Shown here one piece after another: positions 35,621 to 44,921 of a stretch of DNA of 64,000 nt. The DNA is from Candidatus Nitrosocosmicus oleophilus. Lineage in GTDB: Archaea > Thermoproteota > Nitrososphaeria > Nitrososphaerales > Nitrososphaeraceae. The notes beneath the pieces were generated by a model. The model worked only from the letters and a program-made list of their open reading frames with translations, was not told the origin of the DNA and did not search any database. The stretch's first letter is position 1. Each line of letters begins with the position of its first letter. The DNA lies in the NCBI RefSeq assembly GCF_000802205.1, contig NZ_CP012850.1, forward strand, positions 2,108,001 through 2,172,000, written 5' to 3'. The position numbers and the translations under genes were made by a program.

Positions 35621-35749
35621 TCATTTAATTGGTTCTAGTATTCCATTCGAATTGTTACCAAAGTAGAACGCATCCAATTTCTTTCCTCTATCATCTTTTA
35701 GTGCTGGGCTAAAATTTTTCTTCTTAACATTTATTATAAGATGAATCAA
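35621..35749 (-). other. Coding-like 42-codon scrap, minus strand
   Basis: From TTG 35749 an open frame includes KKKNFSPALKDDRGKKLDAF, then YFGNNSNGILEPIK, ending in TGA. Residue composition looks protein-like and codon use matches native genes. It may be the 3' end of a lost gene or a tiny gene. No family is recognised. Confidence 0.25.
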
Positions 35750-35991
35750 TTTTTTCATTCATCTTCTTTCTTACTTCATGGTGGCAAAAAGAGGGTGGCA
35801 AACATCCATGCACTCACTCATTCACTCACCCGCCTACTATAGGAGTATTATGATAGCGCTTCAAGAGATCTGGTTCAATCCGAGCCTTGATCCTAAACGG
35901 AGAACTTTGAACGTAGCCAACATACGACAAAAGACAAACTCTTAATGACGTTCCTAATTTAGTAGATCAGTACCATGGCAAAAAAATTCGA

Positions 35992-36153
35992 CTAGTAATA
36001 AAAAACAGGACCACCGATCTTCTTTTTCCAATCTGAGTAAATACTTGAATTCCCTTTCAATTTTTCAACATAATTAGAAGCAGATGGACTACCAGCTGCA
36101 CCATTTCCACATACAGTAACAATTTGTTTGTATGGTATACTTATTGGTTTCAT
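35992..36153 (-). CDS. Possible 53-aa ORF, unknown
   Basis: ATG 36153 encodes MKPISIPYKQIVTVCGNGAA, followed by GSPSASNYVEKLKGNSS and a basic DWKKKIGGPVFYY end, closing with TAG. The region is otherwise non-coding and this frame has a natural amino-acid mix. There is an in-frame stop just upstream of the ATG, so it cannot extend. No family is recognised; it could be a remnant. Confidence 0.3.
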   Translation of the reverse strand: MKPISIPYKQIVTVCGNGAAGSPSASNYVEKLKGNSSIYSDWKKKIGGPVFYY

Positions 36154-36349
36154 TGATAGATTTTATAGCAATATTAGGAGCTAACACCATATTTTCTTTT
36201 CTTTCAATAGAAGATATTATACCTATCTCCTCCAAGGTTTATTCTCCTCTAGAAATTAGATAAACCTCCGATGCCCTCCTAGATTATGAAATTCCGGATA
36301 TTAAAAGAAACACACGTACTCCCACAGTTGCTGTTATCCGTCGAATAAA

Positions 36350-36600
36350 AGGGACATATATTTATCTACAATATTGCAATTCTTATTTGTAAATTGTTTT
36401 TCATTATCTACACCTAAATTGTTTGGTATCTTTTATGGTGTTTATACAACAGATACAGCAAAATATCCACAACGAAATGTTTTTACCTTTAACCACGATT
36501 CATCTTCTGAATTTTTTCGACTGTACCGTAAACCATTTCACCTTTTAATGTCAGAAATTGATCTTTGTAGAGTTTTGGTCAGCAGAGGACTACTAGACAT
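36350..36600 (-). pseudogene. Frameshifted, stop-riddled coding remnant, unknown
   Basis: On the minus strand one frame reads KDQFLTLKGEMVYGTVEK. It then passes, after a one-base shift, into NSEDESWLKVKTFRCGYFAV, which is cut by two stops (VV*TP*KIPNN) before continuing as LGVDNEKQFTNKNC. The continuity of protein-like sequence across shifts and stops suggests a dead gene. I cannot name it. Confidence 0.3.
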
Positions 36601-36679
36601 TCTTGTTCGTGGATAATTTTCTAATTTTGGAATCAAATTCGACTGGTCACCCAGATCTTTTATTTTTATTAATCATGAT

Positions 36680-36757
36680 ATTTATTATGGGGCGATAAAT
36701 ATTACTACAGAGGCCAGCTGGTCCTGTTTCAATAACTATTACCTCATATTCTTCAAA
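36680..36757 (-). pseudogene. N-terminal remnant of an FAD-dependent oxidoreductase
   Basis: The minus-strand frame FEEYEVIVIETGPAGLCSNI matches the start of FAD/NAD(P)-binding oxidoreductases such as geranylgeranyl reductases (family pattern YDVIVIGAGPAGL). The first Gly of the GxGPAG motif has become Glu, and similarity stops after about 25 residues. It lies about 100 bases left of the foreign block. Confidence 0.45.
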
Positions 36758-36853
36758 CACTGCTTAAAGACGCGAAAATTATAGTTGTTAGATTACACAT
36801 CCTTTTGATTTTGGATAGATTGATATCGATAGTAATTTCTAACTAGAGATTAT

Positions 36854-36863
36854 CTGACTCTAG
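36854..36863. repeat. Left copy of 10-bp direct repeat at foreign-block edge
   Basis: CTGACTCTAG, identical to the copy at 42420-42429. It sits about 10-20 bases outside the start of G+C-rich sequence. The wider left context, CTAGAG-ATTATCTGA-CTCTAG, is also an imperfectly spaced inverted repeat. Confidence 0.5.
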
Positions 36864-37211
36864 TATAATTCGGATATCAGTGTGCGAGGGTGATGCGCTC
36901 GGGCGAATAAGAGCGGTAAAAGTCGTTTCGTATCGCGGGAGGTGCATGATGGCTGGGGCCGACGTTGCATGTCAATGTGCGATCGACGCGGCGATCGGAC
37001 ACGGTCGTTCTGAGCATAGCGAAACAGTTCGTACTAGAGGGTATCCAGTTTGCGTCTTCGTCGCGCAGCTGAAGTTCAATCACTAATGGAGGCGACACCA
37101 ATAGCGATTGAGAGGGAGGTAGTCTGGATCTTTATGGTCAGTCACATTGAGTCGAACTAATGGCGTGACAGAACGCGGAACGATTTGGCCCGTGTCCAAC
37201 ACCGAACAAGC

Positions 37212-38213
37212 TCAGATCTGTTCCCGGCTGAAGATCGCTAGCAACTCATCCGCGGCAGCGCTCGATGTGGTCGTTCCGGCCTTCACAGCCTGCTCTAGGC
37301 GGGGAAGGGTCGCAGCAACGTCAGGGTGCTGGCGAAATGCATCCTCTAGGCGCTCGCGGATCAGTGTCCACATCCACGTGGACTGCTGGGCCGCTCGCAA
37401 CGAGGCAAGCTCCCCGGTGGACTCAAGTAACTGTCGGTGCTCGTCGATCGTGGTCCATAACTCATCGATACCCAGACCTGTAAGGCCCGACGCCGCAAGG
37501 CAGCGCGGCTGCCAGATTGCGCGCTTACGAGGTAGATAGCGCAGTGCGGACTTTAGATCCGCCAGTGCGACCTTCGCCCTATGCTCGCCATCTCCGTCGG
37601 CCTTGTTGACGACGAGTGCATCCGCGAGCTCAAAAACACCCTTCTTGATCCCTTGCAACTCATCGCCAGCACCCGGCAAGACAAGCACAAGAAAGAAGTC
37701 GACCATGTCGGCGACGGCCGTCTCGCCCTGTCCGACGCCGACAGTCTCGACGAGCACGACATTATAGCCGGCCGCCTCACAGAGTAACATCGTCTCGCGT
37801 GTACGGCGCGCCACGCCGCCGGGCGACAACCCACTCGGTGATGGCCTTACAAACGCGCGCGGATCAAGCGCGAGCCGCTGCATGCGTGTCTTGTCGCCGA
37901 GAATTGACCCACCCGAGAGCTGGCTCGTCGGATCGATCGCGAGCACCGCAACGCGATAACCAGCATCGAGAAGGCGCATTCCTAGATTGTCAATGAACGT
38001 GCTTTTCCCAACGCCTGGCACGCCAGTGATGCCAATGCGGTGCGCTCGGCCCGTACGCGGCAATACCTGCTGCAGGAGGTTGCGGGCAATCCGTCGATCC
38101 TCTTCAGAACGACTCTCGACGAGCGTGACAGCACGCGCTAACGTCCCTAGGTCACCTTCGATGATGCCGCGCTCGTACGAGTCGACCGAAAGTCGAGACG
38201 CACGAAAAGTCAT
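37212..38213 (-). CDS. meaB: Methylmalonyl-CoA mutase-associated GTPase MeaB (bacterial type)
   Basis: A G3E-family GTPase that loads and protects B12-dependent mutase. The P-loop GVPGVGKS is at 64-71, with the intact [45 protein letters not shown] and NKADGDGE motifs. At 333 aa it is full length. Its ATG overlaps the stop of mutB (38210-38212), and codon use matches mutA and mutB, so the three moved together. It stands in contrast to the broken AT-rich meaB at 34.8 kb. Confidence 0.93.
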   Translation of the reverse strand: MTFRASRLSVDSYERGIIEGDLGTLARAVTLVESRSEEDRRIARNLLQQVLPRTGRAHRIGITGVPGVGKSTFIDNLGMRLLDAGYRVAVLAIDPTSQLSGGSILGDKTRMQRLALDPRAFVRPSPSGLSPGGVARRTRETMLLCEAAGYNVVLVETVGVGQGETAVADMVDFFLVLVLPGAGDELQGIKKGVFELADALVVNKADGDGEHRAKVALADLKSALRYLPRKRAIWQPRCLAASGLTGLGIDELWTTIDEHRQLLESTGELASLRAAQQSTWMWTLIRERLEDAFRQHPDVAATLPRLEQAVKAGTTTSSAAADELLAIFSREQI

Positions 38214-40354
38214 GGTGGTAGCTCGAGACGGTCGAGCAATCGCACCGCGGCGTCGGCAATCACAGTGCCGGGTCCGAAGATCTCAACGGCGCCGGCCTCT
38301 CGCAGTGCATCATAATCGTCGGGCGGGATCACGCCTCCGACAACGACGAGTATATCGGGGCGACCAAGCGTTGAGAGCGCAGTGCGCAATGCAGGCACCA
38401 GAGTCAGGTGGCCGGCGGCAAGCGAACTCACGCCAATTACGTGCACGTCATTCTCAACGGCGGCGCGCGCGGTTTCCTCCGGAGTCTGGAACAACGGACC
38501 GATGTCAACATCGAAGCCGAAGTCCGCGAACGCCGATGCAATAACCTTTTGGCCTCGATCATGCCCGTCCTGTCCCATCTTCGAGATTAAAATACGCGGC
38601 CGGCGCCCCTTATGATCTAGGAACGTCTGTGTGCGAGCGCGCACGTGAGCGATCGCTTCGGATGACTCTCCAACCTCTCCACTGTACACGCCGGATATGG
38701 CTTGGATGTTCGCGCGATGGCGACCCCATACTTTCTCGAGCGCCCATGAGATTTCCCCGACCGTGGCCCTAGCGCGTGCCGCGTCGATCGCCAAGGCAAG
38801 CAGGTTGCCGGTGCCGGTCTCGGCGCACTTTGTCAGCGCTCCGAGGGCACGTGCCGTTGCTTCGTTGTCACGCTCCGAGCGCAGCTTCATAAGGCGTTCG
38901 ATCTGCGTCTTTCGAACGGCCGCATTGTCAACTTTCAGCACCGGGATCGATTCCTTGTGCATAAGTTTGTAGCAGTTCACACCTATGATCTTCTGACGGC
39001 CGCTGTCGATGCGAGCCTGAGTACGTGCAGCCGCTTCTTCGATGCGCAGCTTCGGGATGCCCGCCTCAAGGGCCTTCACCATGCCGCCGAGCTGTTCGAT
39101 CTCGGTGATGTGAGCTCTTGCACGCCGTGCGAGTTGGTCTGTCAGCCACTCCACGTAATAGCTCCCGCCCCACGGATCAACCGGCCTCGTCGTGTTCGAC
39201 TCGAGTTGCAGCTGGAGTTGGGTATTGCGCGCTATACGTGCTGAGAAGTCCGTCGGCAGAGCGAGCGCTTCGTCAAGCGAGTTCGTGTGTAGGCTTTGAG
39301 TGTGGCCTTGAGTCGCGGCCATCGCCTCTATGCAGGTGCGTACGACGTTATTATAAACGTCCTGCGCAGTCAGTGACCAGCCCGACGTCTGGCAGTGTGT
39401 ACGCAGCGCGAGGCTCTTCGTGCTCTTTGGGGCGAATGTCGAAACGATCTCAGACCAGAGAAGGCGAGCGGCCCTGAGCTTGGCAACCTCCATGAAGAAG
39501 TTCATGCCGATGGCAAAGAAGAACGACAGACGCGGCGCGAATGTGTCTATGCTCATGCCGGCTGCGATACCAGTGCGGAGGTATTCGAGGCCGTCGGCGA
39601 GCGTATAGCCGAGCTCGAGGTCCGCAGTCGCCCCTGCCTCCTGTAAGTGATACCCGGAGATCGATATTGAGTTGAACTTCGGCATCCGCTGGGACGTGAA
39701 CTCGAAGATGTCCGCAATTATCTTCATAGAAGGTGCGGGTGGATAGATGTACGTGTTCCGTACCATGTACTCTTTTAGGATGTCGTTCTGGATCGTACCG
39801 GATAACTTCTCCGGGGGTACTCCTTGCTCCTCCGCGGCGACGACGTAGAGCGCGAGCACCGGCAGGACGGCACCATTCATCGTCATCGACACGCTCATCT
39901 TGTCGAGTGGGATTCCATCGAATAGGATACGCATGTCGAGGATCGAGTCTATAGCCACGCCTGCCATACCGACGTCACCAACGACGCGCGGATGATCACT
40001 GTCGTAGCCGCGGTGGGTAGCGAGGTCGAACGCGATTGACAAACCCATCTGTCCAGCGGCGAGGTTCCGGCGGTAGAAGGCATTCGAGTCTTCAGCCGTC
40101 GAAAAACCGGCATACTGGCGCACGGTCCACGGCTTTTGTACGTACATGGTTGGGTACGGACCGCGTACGAACGGCGGAATGCCAGGCAACGAGCCGAGGT
40201 GCGCGACCTCCGTGAGGTCTGAAGAGGTATAGACTGCGTGATGTGGGATGTCCTCAGGTGTGTCCCAGATGCTGTCGGAACTGGCAGGCGCGGTTTTTCG
40301 CACTGCAGGCTCAATCTCGTCAAAGTCAATCTCATCAAATTTGGGCAGCGTCAT
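38210..40354 (-). CDS. mutB: Methylmalonyl-CoA mutase, large (catalytic) subunit, bacterial type
   Basis: Converts (R)-methylmalonyl-CoA and succinyl-CoA by a B12 radical mechanism. Residues 1-560 form the TIM-barrel substrate domain ([72 protein letters not shown]-like region). The C-terminal cobalamin domain has the DxHxxG axial-His motif DGHDRG at about 597 and a [11 protein letters not shown] end. Thaumarchaea normally split catalytic and B12-binding parts into separate proteins; here they are fused, as in bacteria. The start overlaps the mutA stop by 4 bases. Confidence 0.95.
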   Translation of the reverse strand: MTLPKFDEIDFDEIEPAVRKTAPASSDSIWDTPEDIPHHAVYTSSDLTEVAHLGSLPGIPPFVRGPYPTMYVQKPWTVRQYAGFSTAEDSNAFYRRNLAAGQMGLSIAFDLATHRGYDSDHPRVVGDVGMAGVAIDSILDMRILFDGIPLDKMSVSMTMNGAVLPVLALYVVAAEEQGVPPEKLSGTIQNDILKEYMVRNTYIYPPAPSMKIIADIFEFTSQRMPKFNSISISGYHLQEAGATADLELGYTLADGLEYLRTGIAAGMSIDTFAPRLSFFFAIGMNFFMEVAKLRAARLLWSEIVSTFAPKSTKSLALRTHCQTSGWSLTAQDVYNNVVRTCIEAMAATQGHTQSLHTNSLDEALALPTDFSARIARNTQLQLQLESNTTRPVDPWGGSYYVEWLTDQLARRARAHITEIEQLGGMVKALEAGIPKLRIEEAAARTQARIDSGRQKIIGVNCYKLMHKESIPVLKVDNAAVRKTQIERLMKLRSERDNEATARALGALTKCAETGTGNLLALAIDAARARATVGEISWALEKVWGRHRANIQAISGVYSGEVGESSEAIAHVRARTQTFLDHKGRRPRILISKMGQDGHDRGQKVIASAFADFGFDVDIGPLFQTPEETARAAVENDVHVIGVSSLAAGHLTLVPALRTALSTLGRPDILVVVGGVIPPDDYDALREAGAVEIFGPGTVIADAAVRLLDRLELPP

Positions 40355-42069
40355 AACAACAGCTCCTCCATGGTGGCGAGCACATCGCAGCCAACAAACA
40401 CAAACGCTTCAACGCCAGCTGCACGAAGCTCGGTTTCGAGAGCGCCCGGACGCCCTGCGAGCACAACCTTCCTCACGCCGGCTGACTTCAGCGCGCGTGC
40501 GACTCCGGCGGCTTCAGCCGTGTAGCGCTCGTCGCTGCCACAAATCACGGCAACGTCGGCGCGTTGGGGCGAGGTCGCTTCGCGAGTGCGAATGCCAACG
40601 ATGCCAAACAGACCTGCTGAATAACTAATGCGAGCGCGATGCTCAGCCGGTGGCCCGAGCGCGAGCAGCATTACATCGAACGGCAGGGCTTCGATGCGAG
40701 CTCGCATCGCCTCAAACATCTCGGCATCACGATGCTCGACGAGCGCTGATGAAACCAGCAAGGGTGCGGTCGGGATCGGAGCCGCCGGCAGCTTCTCGCC
40801 GACGTGCGCGAACTCCGAGACACCGAGGACAGGTTCCTTGCGTTTCGCAAGATGGGCCGCTCGCCTGGTCCATGCCGCGTCAAGCCGCGCGCGCAGTGCG
40901 CCCGAACCGACGAGCTCGGTAATACCACCATCCTTCTCGATCGCGGTAAAACGCTTCCACGCCTCACGGGCGAGCGCATCGGTACGCGTCTCGATGTAAT
41001 AGCTGCCGCCGGCGGCATCGACGACTCGTCCGAGGTGGCTCTCGTCGCGCAATATGAGGACCGTGTTTCGGGCAACGCGGCGCCCGAGCGCGGACACTGC
41101 AGCGAGCTGGTCGTCGAACGGACGTGGGGTCACGATCTGCGCTCCACCAATGATCGCAGCGAACATCTCCGTTGTTACACGTAGCATGTTGACCCAAGGG
41201 TCGCGTTGTGTCTGCGTGCGTGAGGACGCGACGGCGTGGATCGGAGGTGGAGGCTCGTTTGGCGCGCCGGCAACCGCGAGCACTTTGTGCCAGAGCACGC
41301 GGGCCGCACGTATCTTGCATATTTCCCCGAAAGTGTCGCGACCGACAGGCAGCTGCAGCCACAGCGTGCGCGCGGCTTCTGTGATCGGCAGTCCTCCTGC
41401 AATGAGCGCGCGCAGATAAGCAACACCGGCCGAAAGGCCGAGTGCGAGCTCGTCGGCGGCATCGGCACCCGCGCTGTGTAAGATTGTCGTGGACACGCGC
41501 AGCGGCCGGGCGTTCGGCAGCCGCTCACGTGTATCAGAGACTAAGTTTGGAAGGTGAGACAATCGTTTTACGAGCGTGTTGCCCGGCGTCACTCCCTGGG
41601 CAACGGCCATAATCGGATCGATGTCAATCCAGATCCGCTTATCTACACCGCGTTGCGCGAGCCATTCGATAGCCTGCGCTGGGATGCTCTTTGCTATATC
41701 GACGACTAGATCAGCGTGCGCGACAGCCGCGGCCTCGAGCGCGCTGTCGTTGCCCACATCAATCCACAGCGCCGTCGCACCTCCATCGAGTTCCTCGGTA
41801 GCTACCGTGCGATCACCGTCTATACGTATGCACAGCCCAAACGCTGTGTTCTGTGCGTTGGCGCCCCGCACGTATGGTGCCATGCCTGGCATTGGCAGCT
41901 CGGCCGGCCGTTCGGTGTAGAGCGGGTCTATCGTTATGTCCTCAGGAGTGCGGTACACCAATTTGTCGAACGACGCTCCAGCGAGCTCTTTGTCGACGAG
42001 CGAGCGCCATGCTGCAAAATCTGACACGGACGACTCACCTATCGCGACGGCATTGACCGCCAACTTCAT
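40351..42069 (-). CDS. mutA: Methylmalonyl-CoA mutase, small subunit, bacterial type
   Basis: The non-catalytic partner of MutB in bacterial heterodimeric mutases. The N-terminal [25 protein letters not shown] is typical, as are [20 protein letters not shown] and [24 protein letters not shown]. The C-terminal B12-like domain lacks the DxHxxG histidine, as expected for this subunit, and ends [11 protein letters not shown]. At 572 aa it is slightly shorter than many MutA. The ATG at 42069 is the first start; family similarity begins about 15 residues later (VSDFAAW), so a GTG there is possible. It is the first gene of the three-gene operon. Confidence 0.93.
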   Translation of the reverse strand: MKLAVNAVAIGESSVSDFAAWRSLVDKELAGASFDKLVYRTPEDITIDPLYTERPAELPMPGMAPYVRGANAQNTAFGLCIRIDGDRTVATEELDGGATALWIDVGNDSALEAAAVAHADLVVDIAKSIPAQAIEWLAQRGVDKRIWIDIDPIMAVAQGVTPGNTLVKRLSHLPNLVSDTRERLPNARPLRVSTTILHSAGADAADELALGLSAGVAYLRALIAGGLPITEAARTLWLQLPVGRDTFGEICKIRAARVLWHKVLAVAGAPNEPPPPIHAVASSRTQTQRDPWVNMLRVTTEMFAAIIGGAQIVTPRPFDDQLAAVSALGRRVARNTVLILRDESHLGRVVDAAGGSYYIETRTDALAREAWKRFTAIEKDGGITELVGSGALRARLDAAWTRRAAHLAKRKEPVLGVSEFAHVGEKLPAAPIPTAPLLVSSALVEHRDAEMFEAMRARIEALPFDVMLLALGPPAEHRARISYSAGLFGIVGIRTREATSPQRADVAVICGSDERYTAEAAGVARALKSAGVRKVVLAGRPGALETELRAAGVEAFVFVGCDVLATMEELLL

Positions 42070-42262
42070 AGAGTGTGTGCGACAGCTGATAGGGAGTGTT
42101 GATTTTGCTCGCCCCCGTCAACTGGGTGAGCAGGTTTTCGCAGTCGAAAGCATCATGGCGCACGTCGCTGGGAGCCGCTGCAGGGGTCTCCTCGTTGCTC
42201 TTCCAGAACTGGTCGCATGATGAGATTGTGTATTCCTTCTCGTCCATCATCGAACTCATCAC
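42035..42262 (-). CDS. Doubtful 75-codon ORF upstream of mutA
   Basis: A frame starting MMSSMMDEKEYTISSCDQFW overlaps the mutA start by 35 bases in another frame. It lies in the G+C-rich block, where long accidental frames are common. No family is recognised. It may be the truncated first gene of the donor operon or simply chance. Confidence 0.2.
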   Translation of the reverse strand: MMSSMMDEKEYTISSCDQFWKSNEETPAAAPSDVRHDAFDCENLLTQLTGASKINTPYQLSHTLYEVGGQCRRDR

Positions 42263-42390
42263 CTAAGAAGGGGTTGCATATTCAGCATGTCCTTGGGATT
42301 GAGGAACGTTCTGAGGCCAATGACGGGCATCGTCCCCTCGTTTTTGAAGGCCTCGCAGTACTGCGACTGTTCTTGGATCTCCGAGCACTA

Positions 42391-42528
42391 TTACTTGCAC
42401 TCCGTCGAACTGAGCATGGCTGACTCTAGAGATTTGGCCGTTTCAACAAAAGAACACTTTTTTTCTTCCTCGGGTATCCTTTGTTGGTTTTTGCAATTTA
42501 CATTTAACAAAATACAAGTTTCAGTCAT
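42391..42528 (-). other. 45-codon ORF spanning the right edge of the foreign block
   Basis: ATG 42528 is preceded at a good distance by AAGGAG. It encodes MTETCILLNVNCKNQQRIPE, then EEKKCSFVETAKSLES in native AT-rich style. It crosses the repeat CTGACTCTAG into foreign sequence (AMLSSTECK) and meets TAA-TAG. If the block is removed at the repeat, the frame would run only three more codons (DNL) to a stop. It is probably a native small ORF interrupted by the insertion. Confidence 0.3.
42420..42429. repeat. Right copy of 10-bp direct repeat at foreign-block edge
   Basis: CTGACTCTAG, identical to 36854-36863, lying exactly where G+C-rich sequence gives way to AT-rich sequence. Confidence 0.5.
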
Positions 42529-42529
42529 T

Positions 42530-43370
42530 TAAAATTCTCCTTAATTCCGTTTGTTTCAACATATCTATTGTTATTGTACGAGATGCCGTGACTAACGGTT
42601 ATTACACTAAATAAATTACGTGTGTTATCCTTAGATATTATTTGACTACATGATTCGCAAAATTGCATAATCAGATATATGTTAAGAATATATTTATATA
42701 TTGATATGCTTTGCTATTTTATAGGATAACTTTTATCATTTTCTTCCAATTATTTTCCAATTATTCTAACGTATATTTCAATAGAAAATTATGGCATGAT
42801 TATAATGAAATTTTGAGAGAACGGGAGTGTGTTCTAATCCATTTAGCTTTCTCCTGTAAGATTCATAATTTATCATAACTAAAAGTTCCTGACGCTCCCA
42901 AATCTCATTTTCCATACTAGATTTATTCGGTTAGTTTTCTTAGGGTTTATTTCACAAAAATCTGATGTAACCCAATAATCATTGTTATCATCATTACTAT
43001 TCATCATACTGTTTTTATGATTGTTATGTAACCGTCTCATAAGCAATTTAATCTTAATGAGAAAATGATTAAAGTGGTAGTCCGCCTTTTGTCTGCATCA
43101 TTATCAGATCTCGTTATTTTGTGTTTAGAAAATATATTATCTGTTTTTTTCTGTTTGTATTGATAGCAGAAGTAGCAGACCAACAAAATTAGAAATGTCT
43201 ATGCAGCATAAATTAACATACTAAGAATAAACAAATTAGAAATTATTAGGGCTTCAAGTTAACAAATTTGATTAGATATTAATTCAAAATTGAAAATTTG
43301 CTATGAGACAAAACAATGTACAAAAAGTTACTCTGAGTATCTCTTTTATCTTTTCATTGTAATCTTAGTT
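42530..43370. other. Gene-free AT-rich stretch
   Basis: About 840 bases with no frame, tRNA or repeat array that I can support. It contains the promoter region of the zinc-finger gene that follows. Scattered TATA-like strings are expected at this composition and are not called. Confidence 0.5.
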
Positions 43371-43925
43371 ATGAAAAAGAATTTTTACAAATGCAACGGC
43401 TGTGAACGCAAATTTGGACGAAAATGGAATGCACTACGTCATAGTAGGTCAATTCATAGTTCTGCTTCTGAAATCATTAGCAATAATATCAAGCCCAAAA
43501 CTTCGTACATATCAAATAACAAATACAATAGGTTTCAAAAGAAATTCGATATTCTCAATAAAGCCGGTATAGAGATATACAATGAATACGATGAAAACAT
43601 GTCAGACATTTTTGATATAGATGAAAAAGACTTTAAAATTATTAAAATTATTGATCAATTGATCAAACCGTTTACTGAATTAGAGGATTTATTGAGTAGA
43701 ACTGATCCTAAGACAAGAGCATTTGTTCTTACAAGAAGTTTCGATCAAAGCTTACGATCTCTCAATCCAGTGGAAGCCATGAATGAGATGGTCGAGTTGT
43801 TATGTTCAATAAAAGGCATCAAAAAGATTGCAAAGTATAGGTCAATGATTGCCACAACCTCCTCTTTGGATCCGATACTCGAAACAAAAGAAAAAATCAA
43901 GAATTCATATTTATTTGGAAGATAG
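43371..43925 (+). CDS. C2H2 zinc-finger protein, unknown role
   Basis: Starting at ATG 43371 gives 184 aa. The N-terminus is a classic C2H2 finger, FYKCNGCERKFGRKWNALRH, followed by SRSIH (C-x2-C-x12-H-x4-H). The rest is helical and charged, with an ELEDLLSRTDPKTRAFVLTR segment and no recognised domain. The longer upstream frame from 43290 would put a hydrophobic stretch before the finger and is unlikely. C2H2 fingers are uncommon in archaea but occur in soil thaumarchaea. It may be a DNA- or RNA-binding regulator. It appears intact inside the decayed region. Confidence 0.65.
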   Translation: MKKNFYKCNGCERKFGRKWNALRHSRSIHSSASEIISNNIKPKTSYISNNKYNRFQKKFDILNKAGIEIYNEYDENMSDIFDIDEKDFKIIKIIDQLIKPFTELEDLLSRTDPKTRAFVLTRSFDQSLRSLNPVEAMNEMVELLCSIKGIKKIAKYRSMIATTSSLDPILETKEKIKNSYLFGR

Positions 43926-44061
43926 AATAATTAGAAAATGAAGACTAAACCCCAATCTGCTTTCCAGAATTCAGCACTGGGTTAGGATTTAATCTTGAAA
44001 AACTGATAGAATTGATAATTTTTTGTATTTATAATGACAAAATTTCCTTCAGGAAATATAA

Positions 44062-44376
44062 GAATGGGGATTGGATTCCAGACAGATTACTAATTCTGAA
44101 ATCGAAAAATTTGACCCTGACAAAATAATTATCGCACCTTGCGGATATGATCTAGATTGAAAACAGAAAGATTACAAACGTCTAACTGTGCCCTAGTGGA
44201 AATCGGTTAAGGGTTTCAAAAATAAGCAGATTTATTTGGTTGATTCCAATTCTTATTTTTGTAAGCCTAGTCCAAGAATCATAACGGGGATGGAAATTTT
44301 GCCCTCAATAATACATCCCGATATATTTCGACGTATGAACATTCATGAAAGGTCCTTTATAATTGTCGATAAATGA
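44062..44376 (+). pseudogene. BtuF-like cobalamin/siderophore-binding protein remnant
   Basis: One frame reads EWGLDSRQITNSEIEKFDPD, then KIIIAPCGYDLD, a TGA stop (44158), KQKDYKRLTVP, a TAG stop (44194), and WKSVKGFKNKQIYLVDSNSY, FCKPSPRIITGMEILPSIIH, PDIF. The PCGxDL and YFxxPxPRhhxGhEhLxxhhHP patterns are those of ABC-type cobalamin-binding proteins. Two in-frame stops and no recognisable N-terminal half mark it as dead. Its likely ligand, B12, is the cofactor of the mutase locus it lies in. Confidence 0.7.
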
Positions 44377-44921
44377 ATTAATCTTTGGAGTAAGTTGTCC
44401 GTCATAAAACAATGTGGGAAGATGAAAAAATTCCTACTTCTTGATTAACTAATGCGATAAAAATCAATTGTATATAGATTCTACCCATCTCTAACTATCA
44501 TCTAATTGATCCTTCAATTAAATTTGGATAGTTTATCTAAAGATTTCATAAATTCACATGATCAAATATTCTATTCAATGAAAATTAAGATTAATTCATG
44601 GAGATATATTAATCATATGTTATTTTTAGCTATGGTCATTTCACATCATATCGTTGAGAGCAAACATTCTATAATTCAGTTTGGTGATGACAAGACGGAT
44701 GGTTTGTTGTTACCTAATTCAGTATTTAACATTCCATTGCGTACCAAAATCTTATTCCTGAGTTCATGGCCCATTCTTTTTTTTAATATAGTTAGAATCT
44801 TGTTTGGATTTCATTGACCAACTCACCTTTTTCTTCAATGCATTTTCAGGAAGGTAGTCCGAGCCAGCGGTGAAAGGAATATGGTGTAGACAGTATGACA
44901 ATTTCATGAGGGATTGCGTTT
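44377..44921. other. Degenerate stretch between remnants
   Basis: About 545 bases. One TTG-started frame of 103 codons (44506-44817) is open, but its make-up looks like translated AT-rich noise and no family fits, so I do not call a gene. Nothing else is seen. Confidence 0.4.

Larger units (their letters stand above)
35243..36853. other. Decayed AT-rich region left of the foreign block
   Basis: About 1.6 kb without an intact gene of normal size. I see scraps on the minus strand: a 42-codon frame at 35621-35749, a 53-codon frame at 35992-36153, a frameshifted coding-like stretch at about 36350-36600 and an FAD-motif fragment at 36680-36757. The rest is low-complexity AT-rich sequence. No RNA gene is recognised. 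It reads as a gene graveyard. Confidence 0.5.
36854..42429. other. High-G+C foreign block carrying mutA-mutB-meaB
   Basis: Base composition switches abruptly at about 36.87 kb and again at about 42.42 kb. By eye the inside is mostly G and C, with a bacterial codon style (CGC, GCG, CTC), whereas both flanks and all other genes here are strongly AT-rich. The edges carry the 10-bp direct repeat CTGACTCTAG (36854-36863 and 42420-42429). All three large frames inside are intact and run on the minus strand. No integrase or transposase lies inside. The left 340 bases (36870-37211) and right 350 bases (42070-42420) hold no gene I can name. Confidence 0.85.

Noticed and set aside
35860-35900. A T-arm-like string (GGTTCAATCC) suggesting a tRNA fragment or attachment site
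   Set aside because: The loop is one base short, the flanking arms do not pair, and no acceptor, D or anticodon arm can be drawn.
36877-37101. Opposed ORFs of about 70 codons in the left end of the foreign block
   Set aside because: Both strands are open over the same bases, neither resembles a known family, and no start context supports them; probably composition noise.
37987-42056. Many long plus-strand frames opposite mutA, mutB and meaB (for example 37987-38544 and 39118-39477)
   Set aside because: They lie wholly antisense to three well-recognised enzymes in G+C-rich DNA, where stop codons are rare, and their products are Arg/Ser-rich without any family features.
36854-42429. The foreign block as a mere assembly chimera or contaminant contig join
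   Set aside because: Not fully excluded. Both edges return to native sequence, the same 10-mer marks each edge, and remnants of the same gene functions flank it, which a random join would not produce. Read mapping across the edges would settle it.
44506-44817. A 103-codon TTG-started ORF
   Set aside because: The translation looks like AT-rich noise (Ile, Leu, Phe, Ser runs), no domain is seen, and it lies between two clear remnants.
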